A stretch of 64,000 nucleotides of DNA. Source: Hemerocallis citrina (taxonomy: Eukaryota > Streptophyta > Magnoliopsida > Asparagales > Asphodelaceae). This document shows positions 10,000 to 19,749 of the stretch, one piece after another. Every line of letters begins with the position of its first letter. The first letter of the stretch is position 1. The notes under the pieces were generated by a model. That model did not search any database, was not told the origin of the DNA, and saw nothing but the letters and a program-made list of their open reading frames with translations. The stretch lies in NCBI GenBank assembly GCA_017893485.1, contig CM030361.1, positions 305,002,822-305,066,821 of the forward strand. Direction: 5' to 3'. A program made the translations under genes and the position numbers.

Positions 10000-10936
10000 T
10001 GTTAGAACCCGATTTTATAAATAAGAAAAATTCCCAACAGCAATTGCGAAGAACTGAAATACAGAAAATAAAACAGTAAACGGAAGACTTTGCCCAGAGT
10101 CGAGACTTAGAATCTCTCTCCTTAAAGCAGAATTCACCCCGTAGTGTGACGGTGGCTGGCGAATTGCTTCCTAGGATACAACTGTACATTCTCTGAAGAG
10201 CAGCATCCTTGCTTCAGAGCTTTAGCAAACTGCTGTCTGTGATGTACTCTCAGTTGACACAGAGGTGAAGAAGAAGAAGAAGAATAAAAATACTGACTCA
10301 ATATATCAGACTCTGTCTGGATTTTGTGTCTTTTATAAAGAAGATGGAGACTGGACTGGAGACTCTTCATAGGCCCATTACTCTGTAATAGCAGAGTAAT
10401 GGAGACTCTTCAGATTCATAACTGGTGAGCCATTACTCTGCTGTTACAGAGTAATGGTACCAGTTACTGAATCTGAAAAGCCTTATCAGTTCAGTAGGGG
10501 AAAAATTTTTGTCTGGGCAAAAAAAATTTAAGCCAGACCAGACCAAGCCAAGCCGAGCCGAGCCGAGCCCAAGGCCGGGCCGGGCGCTCGCACGCGTATG
10601 TGTTTGTCATTTTGGCTAAGTCCTCTCTCCACTACACGTTAGTGGTAACCCCCGAGCCACGCCCTTTAGTCCAGTTTTCTAGTATATATACTAGAAAAAA
10701 TCTTTCCCAATTTCCGATATCGGACTATCCATTTTCTCCAAGTTGCCAAGTTAGTACATTTCAAGTACCCAACTTTGGACCAATATTTCTCATTCATACG
10801 GAATTCGTTTTTGGCAAGTAAGTACACTACGGAATAGTACTCGTCGAGAGGATCGCAATCCACTCATTTTCCAGCGCCGCCAGTGGCCGGAGCCTGCCGG
10901 AATCCGGCCCAAAAACTGCAAAAATTAATTCCAACA
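10000..10936 (-). repeat. copia 3' LTR (937 bp)
   Basis: On the minus strand it starts TGTTGGAATTAATTTTTGC at 10936 and ends GGGTTCTAACA at 10000, giving TG...CA ends with a short inverted repeat. It directly follows a polypurine tract (GTGGGGGAT, about 10939-10947). U3-like and TATA-like sequence (TATATACTAG near 10680) is present. The partner LTR is not in the window. Confidence 0.85.
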
Positions 10937-11519
10937 ATCCCCCACATGAATGGAAATTACCATACCATGTAATCCAGACACGACAGAAAAACAAAAACAT
11001 GACAGAAAAACTTTGAGAGTACAATCAAAAAATTATTGCATCAGGAATGGTAGTAATTTTTCAACTTTGAACCACCCTTAGTAATTAGCTATCGGATTCA
11101 CTTGACCAGGTAGTGATCATAATGTCTTGAACTACCCGGGCTTTCATGTGAACCTAGACAATAAATATCACACAGTTTTATCTCCTCACAGAACTAAGTT
11201 CTCTTGTTGTATTCATTTTGGCCTTGAACATTCCTGGTTAATCGTGAGTGAACTTGGAGAATGTAGCCTCTCTTCATTCTCCTAGAAATAGCCCCATTTC
11301 ACACTCATAAGGTGATTGCCCATAAAGATTATCCTGCTATACCCCACTTTTATTTCAAAGCTATGGAAATCATTAAAAGCCAAGCTTATCCTAACTATTT
11401 TATCATCCTAAGAGTGGGTATGAGATTTTAATCTCTCAGTGCTCCCGTCGATTCAACAAGATTTAGTTGTCCCTTTGAACCTAGATCTTGGAATCTCCAA
11501 TTTCTAGGCAAGGTTTCCG

Positions 11520-13896
11520 TCAAGTATCCTTTTTTGTCATAGGCTTGAAACCCATTTCTCTTGATGATCTCATAACCTGCTCTCGCGATAGACCTTTAGT
11601 AAATGGATCCGCTAGGTTGTCGGCCGATTTTATATATTCTATAGAGATTACTTCATTTGAGAGCAGTTGTCTAATAGTTTTGTGTCACCTTCTGATATGA
11701 CGAGACTTACCATTATACATACAACTCAGTGCCCGTGCTATAGCCGATTGGCTGTCACAGTGTACACATAAAGCCGGCACTGGTTTTTCCCACATAGGAA
11801 TATCTTCTAAAAAGTTTCGAAGCCATTCTGCTTCCTTTGCCGCTTTGTCTAAAGCAATAAACTCAGATTCTATGGTGGATCTGGTCAATAGCGTTTGTTT
11901 AGAGGATTTCCATGACACAGCTGCACCACCAAGTGTGAAGACATATCCATTTGTGGATTTTGAGTTCTTGGAGTCTGATATCCAGTTGGCATCACTGTAG
12001 CCTTCTAGTACTGCTGGATATCTGGTGTAATGCAGCGCATAACTCTGAGTATGTCGCAAGTAGTTCAATACTCTAGTTATTCCTTTCCAGTGATTTCGTC
12101 CTGGATTACTTGTGTATCGGCTCAATACATTTACCGAATGTGCTAGGTCCGGTCTTGTACAATTTGTTAGGTACATCAGACTACTGATTACACGTGCATA
12201 TTCCAATTGTGATATGCTTTCACCTATGTTTTTGAACAAGTGAAGACTAGGATCGACGAGACTTTTTGCTGTCCCATTGGAGTAATTCTTGAATCTTTCA
12301 CGTACTTTCTCAGCATAATGAGCTTGAGATAAAGTAATTCCCTTAGATGTCCTGAAAATTTTGATTCCTAGTATGACATCTGCAACTCCCAAATTTTTCA
12401 TGTCAAACTTGCCACTAAGCATGCTTTTAGTTTGTTTGATAATGTCGTTATTGCTTCCAATAATGAGCATGTCGTCTACGTACAGACATACCAGAATGTA
12501 TCCATTTGGAGTATCTTTGATGTAGATACACTTATCACATTCATTTATTTTGAAACCATTTGACATCATAACATTGTCAAATTTTGCATGCCACTGCTTT
12601 GGAGCTTGTTTCAGGCCGTATAGAGATTTTACAAGCCTGCACACCTTGTTTTCCTGTCCAGGAACTACGTAACCCTCAGGTTGTTTCATGTATATTTCTT
12701 CTTCTAAGTCCCCATTTAGAAATACATTTTTAACATCCATTTGATGTATTTCCAGGTTACGTAGAGCTGCAATAGCTATCAACATTCTAATGGATGTTAT
12801 TCTTGTAACTGGGGAATATGTATCAAAGAAATCTAGGCCTTCTTTTTGACTAAATCCTTGTACCACAAGTCTTGCCGTATGCTTCTCTATTGAACCATCT
12901 GGTTTTAATTTTTGTTTGAAAATCCATTTGCATCCTACAGCTTTACATCCAGAAGGCAAGTCGACTAACTCCCATGTATGATTTTGCATAATAGAGTTTA
13001 TTTCACTTTTGATTGCTTCCTTCCACATAGGAGCATCAGGCATAGACATGGCTTCCTTGAAAGTTCTGGGCTCATTCTCTAACAGAAAGGCCGTCACAAA
13101 GTCAGGACCAAATGATTTTGATGTTCTAGCTCGTTTACTTCGTCTAGGCTCATCAATATCATGTTCTGGTTCATTAACTAAAGTGCTTGCATTCCCTTAT
13201 TCACGTGTACGTTTGGGGTACGTAGTATCCTTGCACGGAAACACGTGTTCAAAGAAGGAAGCATTCCTTGATTTCATTATTGTATTCACATGGATATCCG
13301 GTATATCCAATTTGTATACCAAGAACCGATATGCACTACTGTTGTGTGCATAGCCTATGAATATGCAATCAATCGTCTTAGGTCCGATGGTGACCTGTTT
13401 CGGGTTAGGTACTGCCACTTTTGCTAGACACCCCCACACTTTGAGGTATTTATACGAAGGTAAGTTACCTTTCCACAGTTCATATGGTGTCTTGCCGGTT
13501 TTCTTGTGAGATATTTTATTGAGAATGTAGTTGGCAGTCAGCAACGCTTCCCCCCACATGTTTTGGGGTAAGCCAGAATTCAACAACAAGGCATTCATCA
13601 TCTCCTTTAGAGTTCGGTTCTTGCGCTCGGTAATACCATTTGATTCAGGTGAGTAAGGAGCAGTTGTCTGATGAACTATTCCATGTTCTGAGCAGAACAT
13701 ATTAAATGGTGCATCATATTCTCCTCCTCTATCACTTCTAACGATTTTAATCGTTTTGCCAAGTTGATTCTCAACCGCAAGTTTATATTCTTTGAATTTA
13801 TCCAAAGCCTCATTTTTGCTATGTAACAAATATACATAACAGAATTTTGTGCAATCATCTATGAAAGTCACAAAGTACTTTTTGCCACCTCTGGTC
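11520..13896 (-). pseudogene. copia polyprotein remnant: integrase, reverse transcriptase, RNase H
   Basis: The integrase part (13896 to about 13200) begins at GGKKYFVTFIDDCTKF and keeps RSDRGGEY and SNGITERKNR, the retroviral-type DDE core. The reverse transcriptase shows [24 protein letters not shown] and the catalytic YVDDML. RNase H includes EGYSDANW and [10 protein letters not shown]. The end of the frame is LADPFTKGLSREQV, closing at 11520. Two in-frame stops interrupt it: TAA at 13197-13199, between integrase and reverse transcriptase, and TGA at 11685-11687 in the conserved SRHIRR region, where Arg CGA is expected. Otherwise the frame is continuous, so decay is by point mutation. Family-level assignment is certain; the lineage (Tork-like) is a guess. 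Confidence 0.92.
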
Positions 13897-14935
13897 TAGG
13901 GATGGCAACTGGGCCGGGTCAACCGGCGACCCACCCACGACCCGGCCCACGAACCCGGCCCGATTAAGAAGTTGGCGGGTTTGGGTCGAACCCGTGTACA
14001 GTAACGGGTCGACCCTGGTCGAAGAAAACGGGAATTCAACTCGTGAAACCCGGCCCGCGAACCCGTTAAAAACGCTCCAACCCGCGGGTTACGACCCGTT
14101 GGACCCGTACGGGTCGAACGTTCGACCCGTTACGGGTCGACCATTGACCCGCGGGTCGAACGGTCCGTTGGACTTGGACAGAGCCGTTGTTACCGGCTCT
14201 TTTAGCCGTTTTGGCTTTTTTTTGTGTTTTTTTTTTTGGTTTTTTTCCACATTTTGAGCCTATAAATACTCCCAAAAATCTCCTAAAAAAATCACACCTT
14301 ACTCTCTTACTCTCTCTACTATTATACATCATTTATAAAGAATATTTCAACAATTGTAGTATTCAACAAGCAAGTTTACAACGAGGCATATACACGATCA
14401 ATTTTTGATCGTATCGAAATCAAAATTCAACGTCTTCAACATCTTCAACTCTCTTCAACCCTCGTCAAATCTCCTTCAAGCTCTCCTCAACTCTTCAATT
14501 GCGGAATCGGCAAAGCGCTTCTTTCTAGTTCTATTCTATTCTTATTTTCACGGTTTTTTTTACATACGCGTATTCCATGGTGAACGGTATCAAAATTTCA
14601 TACCACTCTCGTTATATATTTTTTGCGTTGTATTTAAAATTATTGTTAGTTTTTTTATCTTCTCTATCTCAACTCTCTTGTTTTTTAGATTTTTTTTTAT
14701 AATTCACCATTCCTACATTGTATATTTTTTTTACATACTTTAGCACATTACTACATTATGTCTAGATCACGCGGTAGCGGTCGTAGCGGATAAGATTCCT
14801 CCTCCTCTTCCCGTAGGCCACCAATTGTCCCAACTAGTGAGCCCACCCAAGAATACCATCATCCTCCTACCCAACAATGGGGTACACACGACGAGATTGT
14901 AGGTGGCATACAATTGGAAGAAGAAGAAGAACAAT
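13897..14935 (+). mobile_element. hAT DNA transposon, 5' end only
   Basis: It starts with TAGGGATGGCAACTGGGCC, the characteristic terminus of plant hAT elements. The preceding CTCTGGTC (13889-13896) would be the 8-bp target site. A subterminal zone (to about 14170) is packed with GGGTC/GACCC motifs, probable transposase-binding repeats. A leader and the start of a transposase frame follow. The 3' end is absent; homology stops near 14935, so the element was truncated by deletion or by a later event. It breaks the copia integrase. Confidence 0.8.
14758..14935 (+). pseudogene. hAT transposase N-terminus, truncated
   Basis: The ATG at 14758 opens a Ser/Gly/Arg-rich stretch (MSRSRGSGRSG) typical of the disordered N-terminus of plant hAT transposases. 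A TAA stop falls at codon 12. The same frame then continues with a Ser-run, PPIVPTSEPTQEYHHPP and an acidic EEEEEQL stretch before homology ends. The zinc-finger BED and dimerisation domains are missing. The assignment rests on position within a hAT element and on composition. Confidence 0.55.
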
Positions 14936-15308
14936 TGGTTAAAAATTCAGGAAAATTGATTAGAAATTCTAAAAAATAATTATAAATTTGGGGAAATATT
15001 TTTGAGCCCCTGGGTAAATAATTGTTGCTTAGAATAATTATTCAGCACTCCTGAAAAATAGAATACCGCTCCGCAAAATTGAATAAATGGTCCGAAAATT
15101 AACTAAAAAATCAAGAAAAATCCCCAAAGGTCTAAATGAGCTCAAGAACAACCTTGAGCGTGCGACCCACTCCGAAAATCACCACAATACCTCATAAGAA
15201 GATTCGACACCCCTTATTTGGACTCCGATACAACTCCACAAGCCATTAAAACAGTAAAACTACTCCTCAAAAACTGATCACACTTAGTCTTCGGGAGTGG
15301 GGGGCTCG
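14936..15308 (+). repeat. retrotransposon 3' UTR remnant with polypurine tract
   Basis: This AT-rich stretch has no gene. It ends with GGGAGTGGGGGGCTCG directly before a TG-starting LTR. That tract closely matches the one adjoining the Tat element LTR at 33211 (read on the minus strand), so this is probably the 3' tail of a related element. Confidence 0.5.
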
Positions 15309-15874
15309 TGATATGGCTAAAAATGGGGTTAAATCGGAACCGTCCAAATCGGGCACGAATCTTAAAGCTCGGGGGTAAAATGGTAATTTCACCTACAAAA
15401 ACGGGTCTGAAATGGGAATTGGACCTTTTTTCAAAAGGCCCAATAACCCATAAATGGATCCATCTTACTGGGTGCGGGTTCCAATCTACAAAAATCCCGG
15501 TCCAGCTAGATAGAATTAGGGTTTATGATTGTCCTTAATCAACGGCCCTGATCACTTCTATCCATCCACTGGGAAGTAGGAATTTGATCTTATCCCAAAA
15601 CTGGTTCCTAAGGCGGCTATAAATACCCCCCCATCCCCCATTATTACCAGGTAATCAATCTTTTGCCAATCAAAGCTCTTTCATAATCTTTCTGATTACT
15701 GACTAGAGCGTCAGAGGGTGCGTCGCCGGAATCAACCCCGGTATTTCGCACTTTTTACAGGTCAACGGCGGGAGATCACGGTCAAACTCCGATGATAGGT
15801 GTTCAAGTTTGACTATTCAACTTCCATCGAATCCACAAATCTATCTGTTTGCCCCCACACCGATTTCAGTGGCA
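15309..15874 (+). repeat. Tat-type LTR fragment
   Basis: It begins TGATATGGCTAAAAATGG right after a polypurine tract and contains a TATA box (GCTATAAATACC near 15620). The R/U5-like motif GACTAGAGCGTCAGAGGG resembles many plant Tat LTRs. It ends near GTTTGCCCCCACA; the next bases are GATTTCAGTGGC, after which the composite repeat B starts abruptly. I read it as a 3' LTR or recombined fragment. Confidence 0.55.
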
Positions 15875-16560
15875 ACAGTAAGGAAATCCTTTGTGTTGTG
15901 CAGCAAAGAGACGGTTGCACCCCACCTTAAATAGGCGGGAAATAGGTATCTAGGGTTTTTGAATAGATTTGTAAAATACCTATTTTAAATATATCGTTAC
16001 ATATATAGATCCTTATACTTGGAAATTAAATAAAATCAACTTAATTGAGATTTAAAAATAAGAACAACCACTCTACTATTAGCCGGCACTGTTTTGAAAA
16101 CCCAGAAAATGAAATCGTACTTTTTGCCCTCAAAGTGACAATTTTGCAAAAAAACCATTCTTTATCAAAACTTACAAAATAAACTGAATTTATTAAAAAA
16201 AAAAGTAAACTCTTTACCTCTGAGTTGAGTAGGAATCATGCCCAGTCCAAAAATCCAAATAATCTGGATTTTTCACTCCAAGTGGTAATTTTGCACAAAA
16301 TTCCATCTTTTTCGTAATATTTGCAAATAGGTCAAATAATGATCAGAAAAATCCAGAAAATTCACAAATAATATCTAATAATAAATAATGAGCTTCCCCA
16401 AAATAATTTTTTACTTTGAACTTCCCAAGAAAATATTTGCACGTGTTTTGCACGTGTAAAAAGGTAAATTTCAGAAAAATATTTATTAAATCACCAAAAA
16501 TTATTTTAATTCATTTATTAATCTTAAAAGCATTATTTTAAAAACTGGGGTGTTACACTG

Positions 16561-16923
16561 CTGGCCATGAAAGTGATCCTAGAAGGCAAGACGTTACTGT
16601 AGTGAGGGTACTTTGCGAATTGGTAGTTGAAGCTCCAAGTCGCTCTTGTGTGATAGAGAGTACTGGTATCGATATGTGGGGTGATGTCAATGAGAATAAA
16701 CGAAATGAGACTGTAAGGGTTGAACAGTCTACAAATATTGTGAAGGTGTCGTCCCCGGAGGCTTCTAGTGCACAGGGTACATTGAGAGGCTTTGAACAAT
16801 GTCCGGTGTTGATGAAGATTCTGCAAGTTGGAGAGTCTTATAACATGGAATCCAATACGGGAGGTTATTTCTCCGGTATTCGTGCTCTATGCAATTGGCG
16901 GAGCACATCCTTCATGAGACGAT
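16561..16923 (+). pseudogene. unrecognised open frame in composite repeat B
   Basis: This is the homologue of the frame at 7320-7755. It shares CVIESTGIDMWGDVNEN and SSPEASSAQG and ends with a stop after SFMRR. No domain is recognised. It has no confirmed initiator and is probably part of a decayed mobile element. Confidence 0.3.
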
Positions 16924-18406
16924 GAGGGGTGGTTGGCGCACTCCACGTGGTGGAGTGGTGGAGGTGCGCTTCATGAGAGTGGGGAGTACTTGGGTCTTCC
17001 AAGAAAGTGGAAGATTGGCAGAGATAATGCGAGGTAAAGATTACGATAACTTTGAAGCAATGTGTATTTGGTCCAAGTGGGAGATTGTTAGGATTGTGGC
17101 CTCAAATACATGTAGGCACTAAGTACTTGAAGTTGGAGAAGAAGAGGAAAAGACAAAGACAGTAAGAGACAACAACAATAAGTAGAAGATGTGCAGTCTA
17201 GAGAGTTGCAGTAGATCGACCGACCATGACTGTAGGAAGTTCTTCGAGTGTATAGGGTTCAACAGAAAAGGGGACGGTCGACCGTGCAGTCAACTGGTCA
17301 TGTATTGGGTGTTGGCTTTACACATTGCAGTCGACTGACCTGGGGGGTGCGGTCGACCGACAGCAGCGCTGTGTGTTATTTGGGCTGACGAGTTTAAGGC
17401 TCAATAAGCTAGATTTGTGTTTATCTTTTAGGGTTTGCTTGGGGGCTATATATATGGCTGTAGACTCTAGGTTTTGTATCACTGATGAGATCAAGAGGTG
17501 ATCCGTTATCATTGTTCAACTTCAAGAGGGGATTGTGCCGAGTGTTTCAAAGGTGAGGGAAAGCGATTGAGAGTTGTAATCTCGTTTGTAATCTTTGTAT
17601 TACTTGGAGAATAAGAAGTATTGGTTATCTCTACATATTAATTGTATTCTTGTGAGATCTTGCATATATCGTGGTGGCTTGTTCTTCGTTCATTAAAGTC
17701 TTGGTAGTTTCTATTGCTTGTGGTGTACTTCCACTATTAGCACTACGAGTTGTGGTAGATTCTTTAACATGTGTACCACACAATGTCCTTAAACCAGATT
17801 TCACCTCTTCCGGATGCTAGAATTTGAGTAGGCTTCTGTCTCCCAGAATGCAACGACAGAAGAGTTGGCGCAGGCACCACGTCACACTCTCGATTAGGGG
17901 TGAGGGGGACCTATTTATAGGGCCAGAGTGAGAATTGTAACGGTAGACAACGCATTAACTGCATCCACTGTAACGGCAGACAACTTCTTTAATGCACCGG
18001 CTATAATGGTAGACAGAAACTTGGATGCACTATTGTAACGGCGGATAAAACCGTTACGTGAATAAATGGCTAACAAAACAGTTTCTGTATTTATTTCAGC
18101 CGTTACGTATCGGAAAAAAAAAACTGTAGTAAAAAATTTGCTCTGTACAGGGTGGGTTCACGTCGGTCCGGCATTCGTGCCCGCACACAAGTCGCATGTA
18201 ATCCAAGTCGCATGAATATATGATTTTGATTTACTCACAAAGGAGAACACAAATCCATCAAGACCTCTCACTAATTCATAGTGGATTTTACTCAAAAAAT
18301 TGCTCAAAAACTGGTTCGTAAATGGTATATAACATACCCATTTTCTAACACTTATTTTCCTTCATCTTATCTATCTATAACTATTATAATATCTCTATCT
18401 ACTATA

Positions 18407-19206
18407 TCTCTACTATTTTAATGGGAGAGTTTATAACCAAACAAAGCTCATTTGTAACAAAACAAACTCGTGCACTGCACGCGCAACTCCAATTCTCCCA
18501 TTATACTTTATTTATTATGTGCACTGCCCGTGCAACTCCAACTCTCCAATTTTACTCTTTATTTATAATGTGCATTGCATGTACAAATCCAACTCTCCCA
18601 TTATAATAGGTATGTATATTACTTTTAAATATATATATTTATTAAGGCGTGCATCGCACGCGTAAATGAGAGTTTTAACTTAAATTTTTTTGTATATTAT
18701 ATGATTTTCATCATTTCGAGCAAGTAAATATATGATTTTGATCTACTCACAAAGGAGAACACAAATCCATCAAGATCTCTCACTAATTCATTCAGGATCT
18801 TACTCAAAAAAAATTTCTCAAAAACCGATTCGTAAATGTCGTATAAAATACCTATTTTCTAACACTTAGGACCAAATTTTCCTTCATCTTATCTATATAT
18901 AACTATTATAATATGTCTTTCTACTATATCTACTATATTAATGGGAGAGTTTGTCACCAAACAAATCTCTTTTGTTACCAAACAAATTCGTGCATCGCAC
19001 ATGCATGCAACTCCAACTCTCCCATTATATTCTTTATATTTACTTATCCATGCATCGCACGTGCAATTCTAACTCTCTCATTATATTGTTTATTAATATA
19101 TATATTTATTAAAAACAACTCCAACTTACGTGTATCGTACGTACAACTCAAACTCCTCTATTATATATATATATATAAGACGTGCATCACACGTGCAAAA
19201 TACTAG
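18407..19206 (+). mobile_element. Helitron-like element(s), copy B
   Basis: There are two 5'-like ends: A/TCTCTACTATTTTAATGG at 18407 and A/TCTACTATATTAATGG at 18929. A clear 3' end is ACGTGCATCACACGTGC then CTAG/T at 19203-19207. The 18929-19206 interval (278 bp) satisfies the A-TC...CTAG-T insertion rule. No coding capacity is present. A further tail-like sequence, ending in CTTG/T, is at about 19355-19384. Confidence 0.55.
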
Positions 19207-19399
19207 TAACTATTATAATACGAGACTTGGAGTTGTCGTTTGTAAATCTATCAACTTACGTGCATTATCCATGCTTTAACTAATATAAAAGAAATCTCAT
19301 GTTCGAGGCCAGACTACGTACGTCGAATTTTTACTTTGAAAAAATATATTTATTAAGACGTGCATTGCACGTGTAAATTACTTGTCAATATAAAACACT

Positions 19400-19749
19400 G
19401 ATACCCATCACAGCTTTGGTATTTAGTAACAGCAGGATTAGATGATTAGCTAGTAAACAAGCATTCGTCAAATATGATGTGCTGAGTGCTCTAGTGGCCC
19501 CAAAGAGAAGTAAGGTTTCCAATTATCTCTCTTGAAAAGTCCATCATTTTCAAATACAGAGAAAAAAATGCATAAAAAGCATGAGAAGCAGTGAGAGACA
19601 AACGTGTTGGCTTCATCGACTCTCTGTGATGTGGGCTTTCTCTACACCCTACAAATTTCAGGTCTGAGAAGCAACCACTCTGCCTCTGTATCCTCTTCTT
19701 CTGCAAGAGCTTCTGCACTCTGCTGTCATTGTTGCTGTTTCCGGCCAAT
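19400..19749 (+). promoter_or_regulatory. upstream region of the purine permease gene
   Basis: This is the only unique sequence between the repeat block and the PUP initiator. A TATA-like GCATAAAAAGC lies near 19568, about 180 bp before the ATG, and the 5' leader is CT-rich. No specific regulatory element can be named. The promoter is short unless it extends into the repeats. Confidence 0.45.

Larger units (their letters stand above)
10000..13896 (-). mobile_element. Ty1/copia retrotransposon, 5'-truncated
   Basis: This element reads right to left: the middle of integrase (broken at 13896 by a hAT element), reverse transcriptase, RNase H, polypurine tract and a complete 937-bp 3' LTR (10000-10936). 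The gag, protease and 5' LTR are missing. Its LTR cuts the end of composite repeat A, so it inserted after that repeat was in place. The polyprotein carries in-frame stops, so the copy is dead. Confidence 0.9.
15877..19399. repeat. composite repeat, copy B
   Basis: This is the direct duplicate of 6635-9996. It starts abruptly at AGTAAGGAAATCC next to the LTR fragment. It contains the LTR-like terminus (ending at 16556), the open-frame remnant (16561-16923), the palindrome cluster (17215-17365), the short tandem units (about 17935-18060) and Helitron-like sequence. It differs from copy A by scattered substitutions and by an internal duplication at about 18680-18960. It ends only about 350 bp before the PUP start codon. 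Confidence 0.85.

Noticed and set aside
13095..13097. GTG as a start codon for the copia reverse-transcriptase frame
   Set aside because: The frame continues upstream to the TAA at 13197; it is part of one polyprotein, and plant genes do not normally start with GTG.
6635..19399. Interpreting composite copies A and B as two LTRs of one element
   Set aside because: The blocks do not start TG or end CA, no primer site or polypurine tract adjoins them, and the DNA between them contains unrelated fragments in both orientations.
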